Part shown: piece by piece, positions 1 through 7,036 of the stretch
Layout: each line of letters starts with the position of its first letter
How positions within the stretch are numbered: position 1 is the first letter of the stretch
Source: Micromonospora sp. MP36
GTDB lineage: Bacteria; Actinomycetota; Actinomycetes; Mycobacteriales; Micromonosporaceae
NCBI RefSeq assembly: GCF_008119785.1
Contig: NZ_VSFA01000080.1
Location: 1-32,912, forward strand
Direction: 5' to 3'
DNA length: 32,912 bases
Made by a program: the position numbers and the translations under genes
Notes under the pieces: generated by a model
Seen by the model: only the letters and a program-made list of their open reading frames with translations
Databases searched by the model: none
What the model was told of the DNA's origin: nothing

Positions 1-141
1 TCGCGATAAAGAATCCCGTGGCGAGCGCGCTTGGCTCCATTGGTCTCTTACCTTTCGCCGAACTGTCCCCGCGAACGGTAAGTCTCTATTGTTTCGTGCC
101 AACTCGGCAAGATCCTACGGCACATGATCGAACTAGTTTAC
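1..141. other. Low-GC non-coding edge with inverted repeats
   Basis: I see no convincing gene here. Hand counting gives about 93 G+C in positions 1-180 (about 52%), while the genes to the right are well above 70%. The low-GC tract runs into the last codons of the DUF3995 gene. A perfect 9-bp inverted repeat (116-124 TACGGCACA, 147-155 TGTGCCGTA, 22-nt loop) spans that gene's stop codon, and a smaller one (ATGCT-A-AGCAT) lies at 164-174. The stretch may be a terminator region for the minus-strand gene, or the scar of an older insertion at the cluster border. The sequence does not decide between them. Confidence 0.4.
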
Positions 142-155
142 CTATTTGTGCCGTA
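116..155 (-). terminator. Perfect 9-bp inverted repeat across a stop codon
   Basis: TACGGCACA (116-124) and TGTGCCGTA (147-155) are exact reverse complements separated by 22 nt. The minus-strand stop codon (TAG, 144-142) lies in the loop. Position and symmetry fit a transcription end for the DUF3995 gene, but no U-tract follows in the minus direction. A protein-binding site is equally possible. Confidence 0.3.
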
Positions 156-705
156 CCGTTCGTATGCTAAGCATCGAGTAGCGGATTGCCGCCAGGGTGA
201 ACAGCAGGCCGCCGGAGAGCCACACCGGATCCCAGAGCAGCAGGTGCCAGGGCAGCGCGGCCCGCCCGAGCCCGGCGGGGACCTCGACCACCCCGGCCAC
301 GATCAGCAGGTGTTGCGCCAGGTTGGCCACACCGTACAGGGAGAGCAGGGCGGCGGCGCCCCAGCCGGCGAGCAGCAGCATCCAGCGCGGCAGCCAGCGG
401 GGACGCCCGTCGAGGAGCGCGAGGGCCAGTGCCGCGGCGACCAGTTTGAGGACCGCGGTGGCCCAGAGCAACGCCACGAAGCCCGGCTCCCGGGCCAGCG
501 CCGGCCCCTCCACAGCCGGGCCGATGGTGCCGGTGCCGACCCGACCTCCGGCCGCCCAGTAGAAGCTGAGCGCGGCGAACAACAGCGACCAGACGCAGGC
601 GCCGTAGGCGACCCAGGGACCGGGGCGCCCGCCGGCCCGCCGCGCCGGGTCGACGGAACCGCCGCCGCGCTGGCCGTCGGTGCTCGCTGCGGTGCTCCGG
701 GTCAC
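142..705 (-). CDS. DUF3995-like integral membrane protein
   Basis: This is a 187-aa protein of unknown function that resembles the DUF3995 family of small actinobacterial membrane proteins. After a short Arg/Gly-rich N-terminus it has about four hydrophobic segments, with the family-like stretches SFYWAAGG in the first, LLWATAVLKL in the second and WHLLLWDPVW near the end. The frame stays open to 909, but I place the start at the GTG at 705-703. GGGAGG lies 4 nt upstream of it on the minus strand, and the extra N-terminal residues are Arg-rich and not family-like. It is transcribed away from the biosynthetic operon, so it is probably outside the pathway and marks the border. Its last ten or so codons fall in low-GC DNA and read MLSIRTVRHK, which looks unlike the rest, so the native C-terminus may have been replaced. 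Confidence 0.7.
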   Translation of the reverse strand: MTRSTAASTDGQRGGGSVDPARRAGGRPGPWVAYGACVWSLLFAALSFYWAAGGRVGTGTIGPAVEGPALAREPGFVALLWATAVLKLVAAALALALLDGRPRWLPRWMLLLAGWGAAALLSLYGVANLAQHLLIVAGVVEVPAGLGRAALPWHLLLWDPVWLSGGLLFTLAAIRYSMLSIRTVRHK

Positions 706-980
706 CGGTCCTCCCGTGGTCGGGTACGTCCGTCGATCGAGATCGTATCGGTGGACGACGGTGCCACCGCGTCCGCCTTCCGTGGCAAGGCTTTGCCGTG
801 CCCCTCGAAGCGGCCTCCACGTTCGCTCGACGGCGCGGTGTTCGAGGCGACGTCGAGGCCGCCGCGAGGCCGTCACAAGGCGGCCGCTCGACGGTGAGAA
901 CCCGACCACGCTGCGGATGACGGGGCGGCGCGCGGCGCTCGCCGACGGACGCGGCCCAAGGACTCACGAAGGACTCCTGG
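706..980. promoter_or_regulatory. Divergent intergenic region upstream of the PKS operon
   Basis: These 275 bp separate the DUF3995 start (705, -) from the first ketosynthase (981, +) and must hold promoters for both directions. I could not identify a convincing -35/-10 pair. Symmetric elements are visible: GGCAA/TTGCC at 784-788/793-797 (4-nt loop) and GCGGCCTC/GAGGCCGC at 810-817/855-862. Either could be an operator or a leader hairpin. An AAGGA-type ribosome site at 969-973 belongs to the ketosynthase. Confidence 0.4.
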
Positions 981-2192
981 GTGATGAACCGACGGGTTGT
1001 GGTAACCGGGCTCGGGCCGGTGTCGAGCATCGGCATCGGCATCGACGCCTTCACGACGGCACTGCGCGCCGGGCGCAGCGGCATCACGCCGATCGCCAGC
1101 TTCGACACCAGCGGCTTCCTGACCGACCGGGCCGGCGAGGTGCACGAGTTCGCCCCCGACCGCCTGCTGACCCGGCTCGACCCGGCCGAATGGGGCCGCA
1201 GCAGTCTCTTCGCCGCCGCCGCGGCCCGGCTCGCGCTCACCGACGCCGGGGCCACCGACGTCCCGGACCGGTCCGACCGGGTCGGCGTCTGCATGGGTAC
1301 GACCAGCGGCGAGTCCCAGGTGGTGGAGCGGCTCACCGAGCACTGGTTGGCCCACGGGTACCCGGGCACGCCGCAGCGGCTGGCCCGCCAGCTGCCGGCG
1401 GGACGGGTCGCCGAGGCGGTGAGCCGGGAACTGGGCCTCACCGGCCCGGCGCTGACCGTCTCCACGGCCTGCTCGGCGAGCAACTACGCCCTCGGGTACG
1501 CCTTCGACGCCATCGCCACCGGAGAGCAGGACTACATGGTGGTCGGCGGGGCCGACTCGGTGTGCCGGTGGGCCCACGCCGGCTTCTACCGGCTGGGGGC
1601 GCTCGCCGCCGAGCGGTGCGCGCCGTTCGACCAGGACCGCGCCGGGGTGATCACCGCCGAGGGCGGGGTGGCGCTGTTCCTGGAGAGCCTGGACTCGGCC
1701 CGCGCCCGCGGCGCCCGCGTCTACTGCGAGGTGCTCGGCTACGGGCTCACCTGCGACGCCAAGCACCCGACCGCGCCGGACGCGACGAGCGTGGCCCGCT
1801 GCATGCGGCTGGCCCACCAGGACGCCGGCGTCAAGCCCGACGAGGTCGACTTCATCTGCGCCCACGGCACCGCCACCCCGGCCAACGACACGGCCGAGTA
1901 CGCGGCGGTCCGCGAGGTCTTCGGCGACCGGCTCCCGCCGATGAGCTCGGTGAAGTCGATGCTCGGCCACACGATGGGCGCGGCGAGCGGGTTCAGCGCC
2001 CTGGCCGGGGCGCTGGCCATCTCGGCCGGCTTCCTCGCGCCGACCATCAACCACGTGACCACCGACCCGGCGATGACCGGCCTGGACGTCGTGCCCAACG
2101 AGTCGCGCCCCGAGCAGCCGCGCATCGTCCAGGTCAACGGATTCGCCTTCGGCGGCAACAACGCCATCACGATCCTTGGACGGCTCGCATGA
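981..2192 (+). CDS. Beta-ketoacyl-ACP synthase (KAS II/KS-alpha type), active
   Basis: A FabF/KS-alpha family condensing enzyme of 403 aa, about the normal family length. It would perform decarboxylative Claisen condensation of malonyl-ACP with an acyl-enzyme. The thiolase-fold catalytic set is complete: nucleophile Cys164 (TVSTACSAS), His295 (AHGTATPAND), Lys325 and His330 (VKSMLGHTMG), plus a C-terminal GFAFGGNN loop. GTG 981 and the in-frame ATG 984 are both possible starts, with AAGGA at 969-973 serving either. It is first in an operon and overlaps the next gene by 4 nt (ATGA), an arrangement typical of KS/CLF pairs that form heterodimers. I infer it is the catalytic half of KS pair 1, building an acyl chain rather than an aromatic polyketide, because no cyclases or aromatases are present. 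A fatty-acid housekeeping role is less likely in this setting. Confidence 0.88.
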   Translation: MMNRRVVVTGLGPVSSIGIGIDAFTTALRAGRSGITPIASFDTSGFLTDRAGEVHEFAPDRLLTRLDPAEWGRSSLFAAAAARLALTDAGATDVPDRSDRVGVCMGTTSGESQVVERLTEHWLAHGYPGTPQRLARQLPAGRVAEAVSRELGLTGPALTVSTACSASNYALGYAFDAIATGEQDYMVVGGADSVCRWAHAGFYRLGALAAERCAPFDQDRAGVITAEGGVALFLESLDSARARGARVYCEVLGYGLTCDAKHPTAPDATSVARCMRLAHQDAGVKPDEVDFICAHGTATPANDTAEYAAVREVFGDRLPPMSSVKSMLGHTMGAASGFSALAGALAISAGFLAPTINHVTTDPAMTGLDVVPNESRPEQPRIVQVNGFAFGGNNAITILGRLA

Positions 2193-3310
2193 CCGTGACC
2201 ACCGATCCGCCCACCAGCGACTTCGCGCTCGGCGTCTCCGGGTGGGGGGTGCTCTCCCCGTACGGGCTGGGCGCCGACGAGTTCACCGCCGGGCTGCGTA
2301 CCGGCCGGGACGGCACGGTCGACGCGGCCGCGCTGACCGACGAGGCCGTTCCGGACCCGCGGGCGTACGGCCTGGCCGGGTTCCGGGCCCGCGACCACCT
2401 GGGCCGCAAGGGCACCAGCTTCCTCGACCGGCGGACCGCCTTCGCCGTGCTGGCCTGCGGCCAGGCGCTGGCCGACAGCGACCTCGTGGTCGGCGACGAC
2501 AACCGGGACCGGGTCGGCGTCGTGCTCGGCACCAACGTCGGCAGTCTCCAGTCGACCAGCGACTACAGCCGGGACACCCTGGTGCAGGAGAAGCCCTACC
2601 TGGTCAACCCGATCCTGTTCCCCAACACCGTGCTCAACTGTGCGGCCGGCCAGGCGGCCATCTGGCACCAGCTGCGCGGGGTGAACACCACCCTCGCCGG
2701 CGGCGGGATGGCGACCCTGGCCGGGCTCCGCTACGCGATGACGGTGCTGCGGCGCGGCCGCGCGCAGGCGCTGCTGGTCGGCGCGGTGGAGGAGTACACC
2801 CCGCAGATGGCGTGGGCCGAGCACGCCACCGCCGCGGCGCCGACCACCGTCGGCGGCGAGGGCGGGGCGGTCTTCCTGGTCGAGGACGCGGCCGCCATGC
2901 GCGCCGCCGGCCGCGACCCGGTCGCCGAGATCATCGCGGTCGACCTCGGCCACACCGGCGACCGCGGTGACCTCGCCACGGCGCTCGCCGACCGGGTGCG
3001 CCGGGTGCTGGCGCAGGCCGGCGTCGCCGCCGAGGACCTGGCCACCGTGGTCACCTCCGGAGCCGCCGCCGAGGAACGGGCGCTCGACGAGGTGGTCGGC
3101 CCGGACGCCGACCGGGTGGCGATCAGCGACCTCGCCGGCAACTGCCCGACCGCCGCCGGCGCGCTCCAGGTCGCCGCGGTGCTGGCCCACCACCGGGGCG
3201 CGCCGGAGCACGACGGGTGCCTGTCGCTGATCGTCGCCAGCACCGTCGACGGCGCCGTCGGCGCTGCCGTCCTGAAGGGAGCCGGGCGTGCGGCTCGCGA
3301 TCACCGGTAG
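2189..3310 (+). CDS. CLF-like (KS-beta) protein, catalytic residues lost
   Basis: A 373-aa ketosynthase homologue that keeps the KS fold signature (VGVVLGTNVGS, FPNTVLNCAAGQ, a TSGA/GNCPTAAGAL region) but not the chemistry. Aligned by eye to its upstream partner, the nucleophile Cys falls on Gly173 in an AGGGMAT stretch. The HGTxTxxND histidine is replaced by a TSGAAAEE sequence, and the GH histidine becomes Asn in GNCPTAAG. It therefore resembles chain-length factors, which are inactive partners that shape the acyl pocket of a KS. The ATG at 2189 overlaps the previous stop by 4 nt, implying translational coupling and 1:1 production. Cys151 in NTVLNCAAG is not at the nucleophile position. An unrelated pseudo-ketosynthase role is possible, but the pairing favours CLF. 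Confidence 0.82.
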   Translation: MTVTTDPPTSDFALGVSGWGVLSPYGLGADEFTAGLRTGRDGTVDAAALTDEAVPDPRAYGLAGFRARDHLGRKGTSFLDRRTAFAVLACGQALADSDLVVGDDNRDRVGVVLGTNVGSLQSTSDYSRDTLVQEKPYLVNPILFPNTVLNCAAGQAAIWHQLRGVNTTLAGGGMATLAGLRYAMTVLRRGRAQALLVGAVEEYTPQMAWAEHATAAAPTTVGGEGGAVFLVEDAAAMRAAGRDPVAEIIAVDLGHTGDRGDLATALADRVRRVLAQAGVAAEDLATVVTSGAAAEERALDEVVGPDADRVAISDLAGNCPTAAGALQVAAVLAHHRGAPEHDGCLSLIVASTVDGAVGAAVLKGAGRAARDHR

Positions 3311-4415
3311 CGCCATGCGCAGCAGCCTCGGCGACACCGTCGAGACGTACAAGGCGCTGCTGGCCGGGGAGTCCGGCCGGCAACCGCTGCGGTACGTCGC
3401 CCCGGCGGGGGTCAACGTCCGCCACGGCTACCACGTCGACGCGGCCGGCCCGGAGCGCCCGTACCGGGCCAGCGCCTGGCTGGCCGAGTGCGTGGCGGCG
3501 GCGGCCCGGGAGGCCGGCCTCGACTGCGCCCGGCAGCGGGTCGTCGTGCTGGTCGGCACCGGGCTGCGCGAGCTGCGGGCGGTGGAACGGTGGCGGGCCG
3601 ACGGGCAGCCGGTGGACCTGGACGCGCTGCACTTCGGGGCCGCGATACGCGCCGCGCTGCCCGGCGTCGAGGACGTCGTCACCGTCTCCAACGCCTGCTC
3701 GGCCTCGTCGCACGCGCTCGCGCTCGCCGCCGACCTGCTCCAGCTCGACGAGGCGGACGCGGTGCTGGCCTGCGGTGCGGACGCGATGACCGAGAGCATG
3801 CTCGCGATGATCGGGCGGGTCGGTGACGAGTCCAGCGACGCGGTACGGCCGTTCGACGCCGACCGCAAGGGGGTGCTGCTCGGCGACGGCGCGGTGGCCG
3901 TCGTGGTGCAGCGGGCCCCGGACGACGCCGCCGCGGTGTGGCTGCGCGGGGTGGGCATGTCGTGCGACGCGTACCACGAGACCGCGCCCGACCCGGACGG
4001 CCTGCGCGCCGCGATGGCCGACGCCTACCGGCGGGCCGGGCTGCACCCGGCCGACGTCGGGCTGGTGCTGGCGCACGGCACCGGCACCGCGCTGAACGAC
4101 CCGACCGAGGCCGGCGTGCTGGCCGGGCTGTTCACCGACGCCCGCCCCGGACCGCTGGTCACCGGGATCAAGGGCGCGATCGGGCACACCTCCGGCAGCG
4201 CCGGGCTGATGAGCCTGCTGGTCGCCGTCGAGGCGCTGCGCCACGGCCAGGTGCCGCCGGTGGTCGGACTGCGCACGCCGATCCCCGAGGCGGCCCCGCT
4301 GCGGCTGGTGGTCGGCGGGCCGGCCGGCACCGACGCCCGGATCGCCCAGGTCAACGCGTTCGGATTCGGCGGCGTGAACGCCGTCTGCCTGGTGGAGGTG
4401 CGGCATGAGCGGTGA
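3288..4415 (+). CDS. Second beta-ketoacyl synthase, active
   Basis: A 375-aa ketosynthase with the full catalytic set: Cys137 (SNACSAS), His263 (AHGTGTALND), Lys295 and His300 (IKGAIGHTSG), and a terminal NAFGFGGVN loop. It is somewhat shorter than KS 1 and clearly diverged from it, so the two are not a recent duplication. The GTG start at 3288 has GAAGGGAG just upstream (around 3274-3281) and lies 23 nt inside the end of the CLF-like gene. Like KS 1 it is followed at once by an inactive KS homologue, giving two KS/CLF-like pairs in a row. I infer that the pairs handle different chain lengths or different steps, such as elongation versus an intermediate with another unsaturation pattern. It could also act alone. 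Confidence 0.85.
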   Translation: MRLAITGSAMRSSLGDTVETYKALLAGESGRQPLRYVAPAGVNVRHGYHVDAAGPERPYRASAWLAECVAAAAREAGLDCARQRVVVLVGTGLRELRAVERWRADGQPVDLDALHFGAAIRAALPGVEDVVTVSNACSASSHALALAADLLQLDEADAVLACGADAMTESMLAMIGRVGDESSDAVRPFDADRKGVLLGDGAVAVVVQRAPDDAAAVWLRGVGMSCDAYHETAPDPDGLRAAMADAYRRAGLHPADVGLVLAHGTGTALNDPTEAGVLAGLFTDARPGPLVTGIKGAIGHTSGSAGLMSLLVAVEALRHGQVPPVVGLRTPIPEAAPLRLVVGGPAGTDARIAQVNAFGFGGVNAVCLVEVRHER

Positions 4416-5331
4416 CCGGGTGCTGGTCGCGGCCGCGACGGTACACGTGCCGGGGATCGCGCCCGACCGGCTGATCGCCTCGGCCACCGAGCCCGACTGC
4501 GGCCCTGAGGAGGCGCACACCCTGCTCGGCCGCAAGGGTCTGCTGTTCAAGGAGCCGGCGGTGCGGCTCGCCATGTGCGCCGTGCACCGGGCCCTAGGCC
4601 TGCCGCCCGGCCGGCCGACCGGGCCGGTGCCGGACGCCGCCGGGACCGCCGTGGTGGTCAGCTCCAACCTCGGCAACGTCGCCACCGTCTGCGACATCGT
4701 CGACCAGGTACGCGCGGGCGGTCTGCGCGGGGTGAGCCCGATGCAGGCGCCGAACGCGTCGAGCAACATCATCGCCAGCAGTATCGCCATCCGGTACGGC
4801 TTCACCGGCCCCAACCTGATGGTCTGCTCCGGCGCGACCGGCGGGCTCGACGCGGTGCGGCTCGGCGCCCTGCTGGTGCGCAGCGGCCGGGCGCACCGCG
4901 CCGTCGTGGTGGGCGCCGAACCGGCCGACGAGATCGCGGCTGGGCTGCGCGCCGCCGGCGGGACCCTGCCCGGGCCGCCGCAGGGGATGGCCGCCTGCGT
5001 GGTGCTGGCCCCCGCCGAAGGGTCGGGCGGGGTCCGGCTGCACTCCGTACGCCGGCACCGCGCCCCGGAACCGGTCCCGGCCGGCGGGCCGCGGACCATC
5101 CGGCTGGCCTGCGGCAGCGGATCCGGCGACGGCCCGGACCTGGCCGCCCTGATCGGCGGCGGATACGGTGCGGCCGGGGTGCTGCAGGCCGCGCTCGCCG
5201 CCCGGTGGCTGACCGACCCGGCCACCCGACCGGCCGGCGTCGAGGACGCCGCCGAGGCGGTGCTGACCTGCGGCTCGGCCGGCGACGGGTTCGCCACCGC
5301 GCGGCTGTGCCGCGACGGGGACCGGACATGA
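4405..5331 (+). CDS. Short degenerate ketosynthase-like (second CLF-like) protein
   Basis: A 308-aa KS-fold protein, roughly 70-100 residues shorter than usual KS or CLF proteins. Recognisable blocks are SSNLGNVATV, the APNASSNIIASSIAIRYGF stretch, GPNLMVCSGATGGLD and GGGYGAAG. The nucleophile position aligns with Ala144. Cys141 is three residues too early. The HGTxT block is not recognisable, and the GHT histidine block reads GGGYGAAG. It should not condense by itself. It starts at ATG 4405, 11 nt inside the preceding active KS, with GGAGG at about 4394-4398, and it ends in an ATGA overlap with the hydrolase gene. I infer it is the CLF-like partner of KS 2. No frameshift is visible, so the shortness appears to be a property of the protein and not decay. 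Confidence 0.75.
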   Translation: MSGDRVLVAAATVHVPGIAPDRLIASATEPDCGPEEAHTLLGRKGLLFKEPAVRLAMCAVHRALGLPPGRPTGPVPDAAGTAVVVSSNLGNVATVCDIVDQVRAGGLRGVSPMQAPNASSNIIASSIAIRYGFTGPNLMVCSGATGGLDAVRLGALLVRSGRAHRAVVVGAEPADEIAAGLRAAGGTLPGPPQGMAACVVLAPAEGSGGVRLHSVRRHRAPEPVPAGGPRTIRLACGSGSGDGPDLAALIGGGYGAAGVLQAALAARWLTDPATRPAGVEDAAEAVLTCGSAGDGFATARLCRDGDRT

Positions 5332-6137
5332 CCTGGCGGCTGCTTGCCGCCGGTGCCGCCCCGCCACCCGGGCGGCCCCGGGTCGTCGCGGCGGTGCACG
5401 GCCTGGCCGACAACGGGACCACCTGGCAGGACCTGGCCGCGCGGCTCGGCCCCGGATACCGCTGCTACGCCGTGGACGCTCCGTGGAGCGGTGACCCGGG
5501 CCGGTCCCTGGTGGACTCGGCCGGACCCGCCGCGTGGCTGCGGCGGGCCCTGGCGGCCGTGCCCGAACCCGTCGACGTGCTGCTCGGCCACTCCTTCGGC
5601 GCCAACGCCGTACTGGACCACCTGGCCACCGGGCCGGCGCCGGCGGTCCGCGCCGCCGTCCTGCTCGCGCCCCTGGTCCGCCCCGCCGACCGGGCCCCGC
5701 ATCCGGTGCTGATCGCCCGCACCCGGGCGGCGATCCGGCAGGTGGTGGCCGACGGGTTGCGGGCCCGGCTCGGCCCGCGCGCCGCCCACGTCGCCGACGA
5801 CCTGCTGGCCGCGATGGTGGACAAGGCCCTGCAACGGGTGCCGGACGGCGCCGCCGACCTGGTGCTCGACCGGCTGCTCGCCACGCCACGGCCCGCGCTG
5901 GGGCAGGTCGACACCCCGATCCTGGTCCTCGCCGGGCGGGCGGACCAGCGGCTGGCCGGGGTGCGGGCCAACTCGCTCGCCGTGCTGCCCGCGGCGGAGG
6001 TCCGCATCCGCCCCCACTACGGCCACTTCTGTCACATCACGCAGGCGACCGAGGTGGCCGCCGAGTGTGCCGAGTTCCTCGACCGCGTCGTGCCGGCACT
6101 GTCGCCGGCCGGTCCGACCCTGGAGGTTTCCGCATGA
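5328..6137 (+). CDS. Alpha/beta-hydrolase (thioesterase-like)
   Basis: A 269-aa alpha/beta-hydrolase fold protein. Visible features are an oxyanion HG motif (VHGLADNG, about 24-31), the nucleophile elbow GHSFGA with Ser89, a strand ending in AGRADQ (Asp206) and HYGHF with the likely catalytic His233. The triad is therefore complete. The ATG at 5328 overlaps the stop of the upstream gene (ATGA). Its place in the PKS operon suggests it cleaves or transfers an acyl thioester, either as an editing hydrolase or by releasing the chain from an ACP. Substrate and direction are not visible in the sequence. There is no signal peptide, so it should be cytoplasmic. It could also be a lactonase or esterase. 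Confidence 0.8.
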   Translation: MTWRLLAAGAAPPPGRPRVVAAVHGLADNGTTWQDLAARLGPGYRCYAVDAPWSGDPGRSLVDSAGPAAWLRRALAAVPEPVDVLLGHSFGANAVLDHLATGPAPAVRAAVLLAPLVRPADRAPHPVLIARTRAAIRQVVADGLRARLGPRAAHVADDLLAAMVDKALQRVPDGAADLVLDRLLATPRPALGQVDTPILVLAGRADQRLAGVRANSLAVLPAAEVRIRPHYGHFCHITQATEVAAECAEFLDRVVPALSPAGPTLEVSA

Positions 6138-7036
6138 CCGTCCTGCTCGACGCCCACCCGACGACGTATCGCGGCCGGCCGCGGTACGAGGGTGCCAACA
6201 TCGGCACCTGGGTCGGCTTCAAACAGTTCGTGTACCTGGCCGAGGACGCGGTGCTGCAGCACTACCGCGATCGCGGCACGGGCCCCGGCCAGCTGTTCCA
6301 CGAGGCCGGCGTCCAGCTGTCCATCGTGGAGCACTCGGTCCGGCTGCCCGGCCCGGTCTTCGTCGACGACGAGGTGCACGCCGAGGCGACGCCCGCGCCG
6401 GGCGGCAACGACGCCGAGGACACCTTCGCCGTCACGCTGACCGTCGAGCGGGACGGGCAGCCGGTACCCGTGCTCAAGGGCAAGGTCCGGGTCGCGTTCG
6501 TCGCGCCGACCGGGATCACCGGCGACCTGCCCGCCGCGCTGGCCGGGCGGGTGGTGCCCGGCCTCGCCGCGCTGCGACCGCCAGCCGAGCCGCCCGCGGC
6601 CTTCCGGCCGGGCTTCCGCTGGAGCGAGACCATCCCGTACCCGCACTGCCAGTTCTCCGACCGGATCCAGCACTCCGGGTACGTGCGCGACCTGGAGGAG
6701 GTGGTGCACCGCTACCTCGCCGACCGGGGCATCTCGATCCGGCGGATGCTCACCGAACGCAACTGGATCCCCGCCGTCACGCGGTCCCAGGTGCGGCTGC
6801 TCGCCGACGCGCACCTGGAGGAGGAGCTGCACACCGTCTTCACCGTCGACGACATCGTCAAGGACGTCATGTTCAGCGGCCGGATGGACTGCTACGTGGT
6901 CCGCGACGGCCGGATCGTGCACACCGCCACCGGGTCGATCACCCACGGGTACGGGGTGGCCAGCGGCCCGGACGCCGGCCAGGTCGCCGTCATGGACCCG
7001 CGGACGCAGGCCGCGCTGCTGTGGAGCGCGCCGTGA
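6134..7036 (+). CDS. Double-hotdog acyl-thioester enzyme (thioesterase or dehydratase type)
   Basis: A 300-aa protein that reads as two consecutive hotdog-fold halves, about 15-130 and 160-290. Each half contains the long-helix signature of 4HBT-type proteins: GTWVGFKQFVYLAEDAV in the first, and FSDRIQHSGYVRDLEEVV followed by LTERNWIPAVTRSQVRL in the second. Hotdog proteins act on acyl-CoA or acyl-ACP thioesters as thioesterases or dehydratases, and I cannot tell which from motifs alone. The operon shows no obvious dehydratase, so a dehydratase role is worth considering. The ATG at 6134 has TGGAGG 8 nt upstream and overlaps the hydrolase stop (ATGA). A coupled hydrolase-hotdog pair suggests consecutive steps on the same acyl chain. 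Confidence 0.7.
   Translation: MTVLLDAHPTTYRGRPRYEGANIGTWVGFKQFVYLAEDAVLQHYRDRGTGPGQLFHEAGVQLSIVEHSVRLPGPVFVDDEVHAEATPAPGGNDAEDTFAVTLTVERDGQPVPVLKGKVRVAFVAPTGITGDLPAALAGRVVPGLAALRPPAEPPAAFRPGFRWSETIPYPHCQFSDRIQHSGYVRDLEEVVHRYLADRGISIRRMLTERNWIPAVTRSQVRLLADAHLEEELHTVFTVDDIVKDVMFSGRMDCYVVRDGRIVHTATGSITHGYGVASGPDAGQVAVMDPRTQAALLWSAP

Noticed and set aside
680..2188. Upstream extension of the CLF-like gene frame to 680
   Set aside because: The region 680-2188 in this frame overlaps the well-supported KS 1 gene and encodes Arg-rich nonsense. The ATG at 2189 with an ATGA overlap is the credible start.
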